Assembly: GCF_008727795.1 (NCBI RefSeq)
Contig: NZ_CP044222.1
Coordinates: 2,046,001-2,110,000, forward strand
Reading direction: 5' to 3'
Source of the DNA: Nitrincola iocasae
Lineage (GTDB): Bacteria; Pseudomonadota; Gammaproteobacteria; Pseudomonadales; Balneatricaceae
Length of the DNA stretch: 64,000 nucleotides
Under the pieces are notes generated by a model. That model saw only the letters and a list, made by a program, of their open reading frames with translations. It did not search any database and was not told where the DNA came from. Position 1 is the stretch's first letter; each line of letters opens with the position of its first letter. The translations under genes were made by a program, and so were the position numbers. Below, piece by piece: positions 44,683-53,078 of this stretch.

Positions 44683-45160
44683 TTAATTTGTGGCAGTGGC
44701 ACATAACTTACTCGCTATGCCAGCCTGGCTAGGGTATCTATTAAGCAGCAGCACAGCGCCACCCCTCAGGTGATTCTTCAAAGAAAAGGCGGTCATTCTT
44801 GAAGGCGAATCAATAATAGCCAAGGCAATTACTCTGTGCAGCTCTTCGACATCGTCAATAGCAACGCCTGGCCCATACTCAGTCTCGTATTCTTCAAGTA
44901 CACATTGGGCAGGCCACAACTTCTGTAGTGATACATGCCGCATCTCCGCTTGCTTTAGTGTTAAGGGTAACTTCAGAAACTATCCACTCAAGACATAGCT
45001 CCCTGCTGTTGTATTGATGGCAGTGCTGATCAATAAGAAACCTAATAAAATTATAGATAACAAGTGACAACCTGCATTCAACTACATGAATAAGACACGC
45101 AACACCCATCGTCGACATGGTAGATCCTGTATTAACAATACTTATGAAACCTACTGCCAC
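44683..45160 (-). pseudogene. Possible degenerate gene in two frames
   Basis: Two short minus-strand frames overlap. The upstream one (45160-44894) ends in AACITTEVVACPMCT; the downstream one (about 44943-44683) carries IDDVEELHRVIALAIIDSPSR. Joined by a frameshift near 44900 they would read as a small protein with a CPMC metal-binding-like motif followed by a helical segment that recalls antitoxin/HTH regulators of the MqsA type. I cannot confirm a family. No ribosome-binding site is obvious. It may equally be random open sequence in an otherwise gene-free 770-base stretch. Confidence 0.25.
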
Positions 45161-45220
45161 GAGCCTGGTTATAACTGGCCACTCACTTTACATTTAGGTT
45201 AATCCAACTACACTGAATAT

Positions 45221-45312
45221 AGAGAAGCTCAATTGCTTCTCTGACCGCAAAGCCCCGACCCCATGGGTCTGGCGGCATAGGTCAGAGGCCAGCCACCTTC
45301 GGGTCGCTGGCC
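45221..45312 (-). terminator. Hairpins downstream of the lrp-type gene
   Basis: Two hairpins lie after the regulator stop (45335, reading leftwards). The first is GGCCAGC/GCTGGCC with an inner ACC/GGT pair and a four-base loop (45287-45312). The second is AGAGAAGC/GCTTCTCT around six bases (45221-45242). Neither is followed by a good T-run. They may end or protect the regulator transcript. Confidence 0.45.
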
Positions 45313-45334
45313 TTCCAATGTGCTCAAATTGCAC

Positions 45335-45799
45335 TCAAATCGGCAGAGGCGTTTCTGTTTTTACCACACGTATCACGAAATTACTGTGAATATCCTTTAC
45401 GAACGGCAGGCTCTGCAATTGCCGCAATAAACTTTCATAACCCTGCAAATTACTCACCACCACTTCCAGTCGGTAATCGGCGGCACCTGACACCAGGTAG
45501 CAACTGATCACATTGGGCATTTTCAGCACGGCCTGTTCAAACTCATCACTGGCTTGGTCATTATGATGACTCAAACGCAGATCGACAAATACCGTCATAC
45601 TCAGATTCAATTTCACTCGACTCAGTGAGGAGTGATAGCCGGTAATGATGCCCGCCTCTTCTAATGCGCGCACCCGCCTTAGGCAGGGTGAAGGTGACAG
45701 ACTCACCTGCTCGGCCAGTTCAACGTTGGTGAGGCGTCCATTACGCTGCAAGCAGACCAAAATACGCATATCTGTGGCATCTAGTGATAATTGAGGCAT
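45335..45799 (-). CDS. Lrp/AsnC-family transcriptional regulator
   Basis: A 154-residue regulator with an N-terminal helix-turn-helix (about 10-55: RLTNVELAEQVSLSPSPCLRRVRALEEAGII) and a C-terminal RAM domain (about 65-150) that binds an amino acid and forms octamers. No Shine-Dalgarno-like sequence precedes the ATG (upstream bases are TTTTTAATTTTATA), so translation is probably weak or the mRNA leader is very short. It is divergent from an EamA exporter, a common pairing in which the Lrp-type protein controls amino-acid export. AT-rich dyads lie in the shared spacer. Confidence 0.9.
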   Translation of the reverse strand: MPQLSLDATDMRILVCLQRNGRLTNVELAEQVSLSPSPCLRRVRALEEAGIITGYHSSLSRVKLNLSMTVFVDLRLSHHNDQASDEFEQAVLKMPNVISCYLVSGAADYRLEVVVSNLQGYESLLRQLQSLPFVKDIHSNFVIRVVKTETPLPI

Positions 45800-45816
45800 A
45801 TAAAATTAAAAACCTG

Positions 45817-45840
45817 TATTAAATTGGCATTTAATACCAA
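45817..45840. promoter_or_regulatory. Operator-like dyads between the Lrp-type gene and the exporter
   Basis: TATTAAAT-TGGC-ATTTAATA (45817-45836) is a perfect 8-bp inverted repeat. It overlaps a second imperfect dyad, TTGGCATT-T-AATACCAA (45824-45840). The position, 18-41 bases before the regulator start, and the AT-rich character fit an Lrp-family binding site. Confidence 0.55.
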
Positions 45841-45936
45841 TTATACACGATTTAATAGTCAAATTAGCAAGGACATGCCCGTCTTTTCAACGCCATAATA
45901 GGCTGTAACCTCAGTCTGTCATTAAGGGAAAAAGCG

Positions 45937-46917
45937 ATGAACACAACCTTGCCTGCTTATCGATACACCGCCACAGGTACTGCCATGTATCTTGGTATTG
46001 CTGCGGCCTTACTGACTGTTTGTATCTGGTCGGGCTGGTTAATCGCGGTACGTTTTTCCAGTGGCTCAGCCCTCACAGCATTTGATCTGGCGATGATGCG
46101 TTACAGCCTACCGGCGTTGCTGTTGTTACCGTTTATGTGGCAAGCCAGAATCGCGATACGCCGCACTCACTGGTTACACCTGATCGGCATCAGTACCGGG
46201 GCTGGCATACCCTTCTTCTACCTGAGCTCCACCGGTCTGGACTATGCACCCGTCGCCCATGCGGGGTTACTGATACCTGGCACTTTTCCCGTGTTCGTGA
46301 CGATGATTGCGGTCCTGATCTACCGGGAGACCCTTACACGACACAGGTTGATTGGATTGAGCCTGATTATGGCAGGTGTTACTTTGCTAATGTTTTCATC
46401 ATTGGTCCAGCAGCAGGCCGATGTTTTGAAGGGCGATCTGTTACTGCTCGGTGCCAGCTTTTGCTGGGCACTGTTTACCGTATCCATGCGCGTGGCAGGT
46501 CTACCGCCACTGGCAGCGGCAGGCCTGCTTTGTTGGGTTTCCACTCTGATACTGGGGGTACTTTATCTGTTTGGCTGGGTAGAGAGTGGTTTAACTCAAG
46601 CTAGCCAGGATGAACTGTTACTGCAATTGATCATGCAGGCACTTGGAGCGGGATTGTTGGCGGGCTTTTTTTACGGCTTTGCGATTAACCGTCTGGGGGC
46701 GGAAAACACCGCCGCTATAGGTTCACTGACGCCAGTTATTGTGGGTCTCGCGGCCATTCCGCTACTGGGAGAACACTTGAGCCTTGCCGCTCTAGCGGGT
46801 ATGGCGTTTATCTGCTGCGGGGTTATTAAAGCCAGCGGCTTCAGCCGCCACAAGCAAAAAACGGCAGCAATCATTCCGGCCCCGCGTGATGAGACCGACC
46901 TGTTAGCCTCTCGCTAA
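45937..46917 (+). CDS. EamA/DMT-family exporter next to Lrp regulator
   Basis: Inner-membrane transporter, 326 residues with about ten helices in two EamA repeats, plus short polar tails. Features: WSGWLIAVRFSS in helix 1, GIPFFYLSSTGLDYAPVAHAG, and the C-terminal repeat with AENTAAIGSLTPVIVGLAAI. Substrate unknown; the divergent Lrp-type gene and the convergent threonine aldolase suggest an amino acid such as threonine or glycine, by inference only. AAGGGA precedes the ATG. Its last five codons overlap the threonine aldolase gene on the other strand. Confidence 0.86.
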   Translation: MNTTLPAYRYTATGTAMYLGIAAALLTVCIWSGWLIAVRFSSGSALTAFDLAMMRYSLPALLLLPFMWQARIAIRRTHWLHLIGISTGAGIPFFYLSSTGLDYAPVAHAGLLIPGTFPVFVTMIAVLIYRETLTRHRLIGLSLIMAGVTLLMFSSLVQQQADVLKGDLLLLGASFCWALFTVSMRVAGLPPLAAAGLLCWVSTLILGVLYLFGWVESGLTQASQDELLLQLIMQALGAGLLAGFFYGFAINRLGAENTAAIGSLTPVIVGLAAIPLLGEHLSLAALAGMAFICCGVIKASGFSRHKQKTAAIIPAPRDETDLLASR

Positions 46918-46924
46918 CAGGTCG
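46896..46924. terminator. Hairpin that contains the stop codons of both converging genes
   Basis: CGACCTGTTAGC (46896-46907) and GCTAACAGGTCG (46913-46924) form a perfect 12-pair stem with a CTCTC loop. The exporter stop TAA (46915-46917) is in the right arm, and the threonine aldolase stop (46903-46905) is in the left arm. There is no T-run on either side. Confidence 0.75.
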
Positions 46925-47961
46925 CAAAAGCGCTGCACATCCTCATCGGTGGTGGCAAACGAGGTGACCAGGCGCACGAAACGTTGATTAGCGCCGCATC
47001 GCTGTCCGGCGGGTAATGCACTCAGCCCCCAGTCATAGAACACAGCACCAGCTGCCTCTAGCTCCTCAGCCAGTTGGCTCGGCAGCAAGGCAAATATTTC
47101 ATTAGCCTCTACTTTCCAGGCCAGCCTGACTCCCGGTGTGTTCTGCAAAGCACTGGCCAGCACCTGTGCATGCTTATTGGCTTGTGCGGCCAGAGTTAAC
47201 CAGTGCAAATCTTTGAGCCAGGCGACGACCTGAGCACCGAACAAGCGTCCTTTGGACAACAGATGCCCAGTGCGCTTACGCCGATGCACAAAGCCCTGCG
47301 CCAGACTCTTATCAAAGAAAATAACCATTTCAGCACTGAGGCAGCCATTCTTGCTGGCACCCAGACAGAGCACATCAACCCCGGCCTTCCAGGTCAACTC
47401 GGCCGCTGAACAGCCCAGGCTCGCCAGTGCATTGGCAAAACGCGCACCATCCATATGTACCCGCATACCTCGCTGGTGCGCCAGACTCGCCAGGGTCGCA
47501 ACTTCTTCCGGACTGTAAACCTGGCCTGCTTCATTGGCTTGAGTCAGGCTCAATACACCCAATAAGGGATTGTGTGGTACATGTTGGCTCTGAGTAGCCA
47601 GCAGTGCTGAAAAGTGTTCCGGGGTTATCCTGGATTCGCCGTCAGCGATGCTCAATAACCTGGCCCCTCCGGTAAAGAACTCAGGTGCTGTAGACTCATC
47701 TACCAGAATATGCGCCTGTGAGTGACAGACAATCACTTCCCAGGGTTGCACCATCGAAGACAATGCCAGGCAGTTGGCTGCCGTACCACTGGCGACAAAA
47801 AACACCTCACAGTCGCACTCAAATGTAGTTTGCACGGCCTTGACTGCAGCGGCTGTCCATTGATCCTCACCGTAGGATGCACAGATACCCGTATTAGCTT
47901 CAACTAAGGCTTTAAGCACCTGCTCCGAAGCCCCAGTTTGGTTATCACTACCAAAATACAT
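46903..47961 (-). CDS. ltaE: Low-specificity L-threonine aldolase family protein
   Basis: PLP-dependent enzyme that splits L-threonine or L-allo-threonine to glycine and acetaldehyde. It has 352 residues. The PLP-binding lysine is in LGASKNGC (about K204), preceded by the conserved HMDGARFANAL. FFVASGTAANCLAL is the phosphate-binding stretch. RTGHLLSKGRLFGAQ, as in the second LtaE subgroup (close to PhoE-type threonine aldolases), differs from the KRLGGGMRQ of E. coli LtaE. Its 3' end overlaps the exporter gene by 15 bases in the opposite direction. It is 26 bases after the small basic protein gene and may share its transcript. Confidence 0.88.
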   Translation of the reverse strand: MYFGSDNQTGASEQVLKALVEANTGICASYGEDQWTAAAVKAVQTTFECDCEVFFVASGTAANCLALSSMVQPWEVIVCHSQAHILVDESTAPEFFTGGARLLSIADGESRITPEHFSALLATQSQHVPHNPLLGVLSLTQANEAGQVYSPEEVATLASLAHQRGMRVHMDGARFANALASLGCSAAELTWKAGVDVLCLGASKNGCLSAEMVIFFDKSLAQGFVHRRKRTGHLLSKGRLFGAQVVAWLKDLHWLTLAAQANKHAQVLASALQNTPGVRLAWKVEANEIFALLPSQLAEELEAAGAVFYDWGLSALPAGQRCGANQRFVRLVTSFATTDEDVQRFCDLLARG

Positions 47962-47987
47962 TAAAAACCTTGCCCCTTTTGAGTGAC

Positions 47988-48338
47988 TTAGTCAGATGAC
48001 TCTTTAGTTGCGTCAGTTGCGTCGTTTGACTCATCAGTATCGACTGACTTTGAAGCGCGAGCCTCCTGCTGTTTTTTCCTGGCATTGAGTTTGCGGATCT
48101 TATCAGCCAGCGGACCAACGGTTTGAGAACCGCGACGTCCCGATGCTTCGTTTCGTGCTTGCTGCTCAGCTTCCAGACGTGCTTTCTCATAAACGGACAG
48201 GTGCTTTTTGCGTTTTTTCTGCGCCTGCTGTTTGCGGCTGGCGTAACTGTCCGGATCAGATAGCCGTTCTTTTTTCTTCGGCGCGGTTTCCATCAGGATC
48301 ACTTTCACCGACTTGCGCTGTTTTTTAATGCGTGTCAT
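47988..48338 (-). CDS. Small, highly basic hypothetical protein downstream of ylqF
   Basis: A 116-residue protein from the ATG at 48338, which overlaps the ylqF stop by 14 bases, so translation is coupled. Residues 1-60 are packed with Lys/Arg (RIKKQRKSVKVIL, RKQQAQKKRKKHLSVYEKA). Residues 60-100 are helical and charged, and the last 18 are acidic (DTDESNDATDATKESSD). It has no cysteines and no membrane segment. I do not recognise a family. The charge layout recalls YihI, the partner of GTPase Der, but the conserved YihI C-terminus is not seen. The position suggests a role with YlqF or the ribosome. Confidence 0.7.
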   Translation of the reverse strand: MTRIKKQRKSVKVILMETAPKKKERLSDPDSYASRKQQAQKKRKKHLSVYEKARLEAEQQARNEASGRRGSQTVGPLADKIRKLNARKKQQEARASKSVDTDESNDATDATKESSD

Positions 48339-49245
48339 TACTATTTTCTCCGGTCGCGGCTGCATTTTCAGCTTCAAGCGCGGCAAGCCGGGCCGCTTCA
48401 TCTTTTTGCTGCCATTCGGTAAGGGTTTCAAAACTGATGCGTCCCAAGGTACCGGCTCGCATCTCATTAATCAGTATTTCTGACGCTTTATGTCTGTCTA
48501 CCACCCCACCGGGGCGCAAACAGCCGCGCTTTCGGCCAATGACATCAAGTAGATCATCGGCAATTTCCGGCAGGTCTGTCAAACGGTAGCGCGCTCTCAG
48601 ATTATCGGCATAATGATCCAGCATAAAGCGTGCGGCAAAGGTGGCAACCAACTCGTGCTCAATGGCCGTGTCTTTAATCGCACCACTTGCTGCCAAGCGA
48701 TAGCCTGAATCCGGATCTTCAATTTTTGGCCAGAGTATACCCGGTGTATCAGACAGCGCCAGCCCACCCTGAACGGTGTAACGCTTCTGTTGGCGCGTCA
48801 CTGCTGGCTCATTACCGACTTTCGCAAGTTTACGCCCCAGTATGGCATTCAGCAGCGTGGATTTACCCACATTGGGTATGCCCATAATCATCGCTCTGAC
48901 CGGGCGCTCAGCTTTGGCTCTGGTCGGTATCATTTGCTTGCAGATCTCTGGCAGGCGTTTGACTAACTTCTGTTGTGATGCGTCCAGGGCAATGGCCCGC
49001 ACACCTTCCTGACTATTGAAATGTGCCAGCCATTCTTCGGTAATCTGTGGATCTGCCAGGTCCTGCTTGTTGAGGATTTTCAACACCGGTTTACCTTTGC
49101 GGAGTTGATTCACCAGTGGATTTTCGCTGGATCGCGGTAAGCGGGCATCCAGTACTTCGATTACCAGGTCTATTTCACTCATCACTTCAGCGATCTCTTT
49201 ACGCGCTTTGTGCATATGACCTGGGAACCAGTTGATTTGACTCAT
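48325..49245 (-). CDS. ylqF: Ribosome biogenesis GTPase YlqF/RbgA-type
   Basis: Circularly permuted GTPase of the YawG/YlqF group, involved in large-subunit assembly. It has 306 residues. The permuted order is clear: G4 NKQDL (59-63), G5-like ALDAS (87-90), then G1 GIPNVGKST (122-130), and G3 DTPG (166-169). The N-terminus WFPGHMHKARKEI is characteristic. The C-terminal helical domain (about 200-285) binds rRNA. In place of the classical catalytic Gln it has a hydrophobic residue, as in all members. The basic protein gene follows with a 14-base overlap. Confidence 0.92.
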   Translation of the reverse strand: MSQINWFPGHMHKARKEIAEVMSEIDLVIEVLDARLPRSSENPLVNQLRKGKPVLKILNKQDLADPQITEEWLAHFNSQEGVRAIALDASQQKLVKRLPEICKQMIPTRAKAERPVRAMIMGIPNVGKSTLLNAILGRKLAKVGNEPAVTRQQKRYTVQGGLALSDTPGILWPKIEDPDSGYRLAASGAIKDTAIEHELVATFAARFMLDHYADNLRARYRLTDLPEIADDLLDVIGRKRGCLRPGGVVDRHKASEILINEMRAGTLGRISFETLTEWQQKDEAARLAALEAENAAATGENSNDTH

Positions 49246-49364
49246 AGTTTTCAGACTTATATAACTTAAAGGGATTCAGTGCTACAAACTAGTGCGCTCT
49301 TACTGCAAACATTATACACTTTCATGACAACACTCCTCAGTAGAAATTAAGGTTTTCCTTCAGT

Positions 49365-50588
49365 ATGGGCACACAGGCGCAAATTCTTCTTACCCGACAA
49401 CCGATTTTTGATGCCCATCAAAAAGTTGTTGCCTACGAATTGCTGTGCCAAAGTGAATCCATGCAGCAATTGGTCAGCGCCGAAGATGATAGTCTGTCGT
49501 CAGCGGCTGTACTGGATGCCTACACCAGTATCTCAGATCAGGGTGAAGTCAAAAGAGTACCCGCTTTTATTTCACTGTCTTTTGCCTTACTTAAACAAAC
49601 GGGTCTGCCAGGTCTGCCAAAAAAGCAGGTCATTCTTGAATTCAGCCTTAAAGGCGCTGAACCCAAAGAGGCACTGCGCAATCTATTGCCACTGATAAAT
49701 GAGGGTTATCGGGTTTCAGTCAGTAACGTTGACGACCCCCAAGCCTTTTCTTCACTATTGAAGCTGGTCTATCTGATTAAAATCAGTGTGGATGGTAAAA
49801 CACCCACCGAAATTCACGCCTTGCGACAACACCTGGCGCCCTGGAAGCGGCCGTTGATGGCCACTCATATCAGTGATTATGAAACCCTGGAACTGTGTGT
49901 ATCCAGCAAGTTTAGTCTGTTTCAGGGCAATTTTCTCAGCAAACCCCGCGCGATGGCGGGACAAAAGGTCAAAGCTAATCAGGTGGTTTTGATTCAGCTA
50001 CTACAGATCCTTGGCGATCCCAAGGCAACGCCGGAAAAAATTGAAAAACTGATTCTGCAAGATCCAGTTCTGACTTATAAACTGTTACGTATTGTTAACT
50101 CGGCAGCGTATGCACTGGTTAGAGAAGTGGAATCAGTTGCTCAAGCTGTTGTACTGCTTGGACTTGAACAAGTACGTAAGTGGGCAACCGTAATTTCATT
50201 GGATGCCCATACCGGCAAACCAGAAGAGTTGACACGCAACCTGCTGACGCGTGCGCATATGTGTGAACTGATTGCCGTACAGCAGAAACGTCAGCCAGCC
50301 TCTTCCTACTTTATGGTGGGAATGATGTCCGGTATTCACTTACTCTTGGACATACAACAGGATGAGCTGTTAGAACAGCTCCCCTTGGCCGACGACATAA
50401 AAGAGGCCATCAGCCAATACAGCGGTCCACTGGGTAACATATTATCTCAGGTGATGAGCTATGAAAGTGGTGAATGGGATAAGTTACCAGCTGACTTTGA
50501 CGGCGAACTGTATGAAAACGCCTACCGTGGCGGCTTGAAGTTAACTAAAGACTCTATGCAAGCCTTGTACGAAACCACAGCTAGCTGA
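49365..50588 (+). CDS. EAL-HDOD signalling protein with degenerate EAL domain
   Basis: A 407-residue two-domain regulator. Residues about 5-200 form an EAL-like domain (LLTRQPIFDAHQKVVAYELL) in which the EAL triad (here YELL) and other metal-binding residues are missing, so phosphodiesterase activity on cyclic di-GMP is unlikely. Residues about 205-395 form an HDOD domain (QDPVLTYKLLRIVNSAAYAL, VLLGLEQVRKWATVI). YuxH/CdgJ-type proteins with this layout affect motility and biofilm. The only ribosome-binding site (AAGG) is distant, so expression may be low. It converges with a nitrilase gene; a second HDOD protein lies beyond. Confidence 0.88.
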   Translation: MGTQAQILLTRQPIFDAHQKVVAYELLCQSESMQQLVSAEDDSLSSAAVLDAYTSISDQGEVKRVPAFISLSFALLKQTGLPGLPKKQVILEFSLKGAEPKEALRNLLPLINEGYRVSVSNVDDPQAFSSLLKLVYLIKISVDGKTPTEIHALRQHLAPWKRPLMATHISDYETLELCVSSKFSLFQGNFLSKPRAMAGQKVKANQVVLIQLLQILGDPKATPEKIEKLILQDPVLTYKLLRIVNSAAYALVREVESVAQAVVLLGLEQVRKWATVISLDAHTGKPEELTRNLLTRAHMCELIAVQQKRQPASSYFMVGMMSGIHLLLDIQQDELLEQLPLADDIKEAISQYSGPLGNILSQVMSYESGEWDKLPADFDGELYENAYRGGLKLTKDSMQALYETTAS

Positions 50589-50618
50589 CAGACATCAGAA
50601 CACCTGATGCCTGTCAGC
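50584..50618. terminator. Hairpin spanning the stop codons of EAL-HDOD and nitrilase genes
   Basis: GCTGACAG (50584-50591) pairs with CTGTCAGC (50611-50618). Inside, CATCAG (50593-50598) pairs with CTGATG (50604-50609) across a five-base loop, with one opposed A/C. The stop of the plus gene (50586-50588) and of the minus gene (50595-50597) both lie in the left arm. No T-run follows. Confidence 0.7.
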
Positions 50619-51407
50619 ATCCTGCCAGGCTGGGAAGCTATCTCTAAAACTATTCAGTGCCGCTTTATGTAACTGACAGGTTTCAATAAAAGCCTCGCCT
50701 TTGGGATAATCACACTTAGGCTCTCCTTTAAAATCAACCAGCATTGAGTCACCGCTATAGTGATTACCTTTAGCGTCGTCCCCCACTCGATTAACACCGA
50801 TGACATAGCATAAATTTTCTACTGCACGTGCCTGAAGCAATATACGCCAGGGGTGCGCACGTGGTGCCGGCCAGTTAGCCACACAAACTAACAAATCGTA
50901 TTCAAATGGCTGTTCGGAGGATGATTGCTGTCGCAACCAGACGGGAAAGCGCAAGTCATAGCAGACACTAAGCAAGATGCGAAAACCGTTTAACTCAACT
51001 ACGACTCTGTCCTGCCCCATGGCATAGCGTTGGTGCTCACCCGCCATACGAAACAAGTGACGCTTGTCATAAAATTTCAGTTCGCCGTCCGGTGTTGCCC
51101 AGATCATGCGGTTATAATATTCTTCGTTTTGTTTTACCGCTACGCTACCGGTAATGACACAGCCCCGCTGAATCGCCTGAGCACTCATCCATTTAACCAC
51201 ATCACTTTCGTCGAAGGGCTGTGCCATTTCACGAGAGTTCATAGTAAAACCGGTGGCAAACATTTCTGGTAAAACGATCAAATCGGTAACATCTGATCCT
51301 GTATCACCTAGCATCGCATCAATACGGTCACAATTTTCTACTGGATTCTCCCAGCGCAGATCACATTGCACTAATGTCGCTCGTAAGGATGAGTGCAGGG
51401 ATGACAT
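50595..51407 (-). CDS. Nitrilase-superfamily amidase (YafV/omega-amidase-like)
   Basis: Carbon-nitrogen hydrolase, 270 residues, with the complete Glu-Lys-Cys triad: E48 in LPEMFATGFT, K115 in YDKRHLF and C149 in SVCYDLRFPVWLR. These contexts match YafV and Nit2, which hydrolyse alpha-ketoglutaramate or alpha-ketosuccinamate in a metabolite-repair role; the substrate is inferred. It begins nine bases after the HDOD-GAF gene on the same strand, so the two are probably cotranscribed. ATG at 51407. Confidence 0.88.
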   Translation of the reverse strand: MSSLHSSLRATLVQCDLRWENPVENCDRIDAMLGDTGSDVTDLIVLPEMFATGFTMNSREMAQPFDESDVVKWMSAQAIQRGCVITGSVAVKQNEEYYNRMIWATPDGELKFYDKRHLFRMAGEHQRYAMGQDRVVVELNGFRILLSVCYDLRFPVWLRQQSSSEQPFEYDLLVCVANWPAPRAHPWRILLQARAVENLCYVIGVNRVGDDAKGNHYSGDSMLVDFKGEPKCDYPKGEAFIETCQLHKAALNSFRDSFPAWQDADRHQVF

Positions 51408-51416
51408 AAATGACTC

Positions 51417-52988
51417 CTAGACTTTTTTGGTCAGATCGGTGCTGAAATGCTTACCCATTTCCAGCGCAATCCGGCATTGTACCAAAAATTGGTTAAACAC
51501 TCTGAAATCACGATCTTCAACCGGACCAGCCGTTTCAGTTTTATCGGCATAGAGTAAGCCCAGAGTTTTACCAGATACGGTCAAGGGTGACACAATCAAC
51601 CCTCCAGGCCTAATACTTTGCAGATAATCATCTGGCAAGCGATTCTGCCAGCCGGGATCACGGGCATCAGGCACCAGCAACGCAACCCCGCGATCCATAA
51701 TATGAAAGAACAAGCGACTGCTTTTGTCGGCCCTGTTTAGCTGGAAGTAACTCATCACCGGGTCCAATTGCTCACCTTCAAGGAGTTTAGCAACCAATTG
51801 CTGGCCAGCATTTACACTGAGACAAAATACTACTCGTTCCAACGAACAACTGGCTTCGATGCCTTCAACGCAGGTCAGCAATACCTGGGTTGTGGGTGCC
51901 TGCCCTGTCATCAGCTCATTCATTTTTTCCAGGTATTTCAACTGCAGCTGATTGTATTCTGCCAGACGCTTCTGTTGCTCAGCAGAATAGGCATCATCCT
52001 GATTTTTTCTGGTGCTTTGCTGCTCCTGCCGTGCATGCACGTAAAATGATACCTTACGGCTGAGCTCATCAAGTGATTCATTACCACTGGCGGAAACCGG
52101 CGGAATTAACGCACGGTGCGACAATCCATACTGATCAATATGATCGCACAACTGCCGCACTGAATGGTGCAGTGTTTCTTCAAGCTTTTCGGCAGGTTGG
52201 CGTGTCAGTTCTGACATCAGCTTCAACTGCTCAGTATATTCATCCCCTTCCAGTTGCGGGGAACGCTGGTAAACCTGTTCAAATAACTGATGACAGCCGG
52301 AAACAATTTGCTGATTGAGGCGTTCCTGTTCAGATACTCCCGGTTGTGGTTCACCCGTACGCAAACTACTGACCACACGTTTGGAAAACCCCCAGCTCTG
52401 AATCAAATCCCGCCCAAGCGTTAAAAATTCACCACCCAGAGTTTGCTGTTGAATATTTACCCAGCTCAAACGGCGTTGTTTACGCTGTTCCAGCATCGAG
52501 AGGTATACATCAGGCAGCGTAAAAGCGACAACAATCTCACCCAGACTGAACAGCAAACCACAAATATAGGTTTCCTCAACATCATCGATACCGGCACTGA
52601 GTGCCAGATCACGTGCGGTGGATGCATTTAACACAGCGGTAACCAGCAGGTCTTCCACTCGGCTGTTCGGTTCTTTTTCACCGAAACTTTCAATCAGCTT
52701 TAATGTCATGCAGAGGTTACGTATACGTTCAAAACCTATCAGCACCACAGCACGTGAGATAGCCGTAATTTTGCCACTGCCACGGTTATAATGATTGGAA
52801 TTAGCCAGACGCAGCAACTTGGTAGTCAAATTAGCATCTTTCATCACCGCGATGGCCAGCGCCATGGCATCGGTATCGCCAGCGCTGCTGATCTGACGAA
52901 TATGATTAACCGTTGCGCTAAATACTGGCAGGTCACCCAATCGATCAAGGCGAGCGTAGATAGTATTTAAGGTTTCCTGATACTTCAA
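51417..52988 (-). CDS. HDOD domain protein with C-terminal GAF-like domain
   Basis: A 523-residue signalling protein with a TTG start (52988-52986) and a weak ribosome-binding site; no ATG or GTG lies near enough to replace it. Residues about 10-205 are an HDOD domain (LGDLPVFSATVNHI, MKDANLTTKLLRLANSNHY, VVLIGFERIRN). Residues about 325-350 are a polar, Gln-rich linker. Residues about 355-515 resemble a GAF domain (SLERVVFCLSV, GGLIVSPLTVSGKTLGLLYADK). The HD dyad is absent, as in the HDOD class, so it should act by protein contacts. Its neighbour at 49365 has the HDOD class combined with EAL. It follows cydC by 90 bases on the same strand. Confidence 0.85.
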   Translation of the reverse strand: MKYQETLNTIYARLDRLGDLPVFSATVNHIRQISSAGDTDAMALAIAVMKDANLTTKLLRLANSNHYNRGSGKITAISRAVVLIGFERIRNLCMTLKLIESFGEKEPNSRVEDLLVTAVLNASTARDLALSAGIDDVEETYICGLLFSLGEIVVAFTLPDVYLSMLEQRKQRRLSWVNIQQQTLGGEFLTLGRDLIQSWGFSKRVVSSLRTGEPQPGVSEQERLNQQIVSGCHQLFEQVYQRSPQLEGDEYTEQLKLMSELTRQPAEKLEETLHHSVRQLCDHIDQYGLSHRALIPPVSASGNESLDELSRKVSFYVHARQEQQSTRKNQDDAYSAEQQKRLAEYNQLQLKYLEKMNELMTGQAPTTQVLLTCVEGIEASCSLERVVFCLSVNAGQQLVAKLLEGEQLDPVMSYFQLNRADKSSRLFFHIMDRGVALLVPDARDPGWQNRLPDDYLQSIRPGGLIVSPLTVSGKTLGLLYADKTETAGPVEDRDFRVFNQFLVQCRIALEMGKHFSTDLTKKV

Positions 52989-53078
52989 GGAGATACCACA
53001 CTTATCGATAGTGACAGTTTTAATGTTGTTATAAGATTCAGCATAGTCTCAAGCTCTGAGCGACTCAAGCAAAACTGA

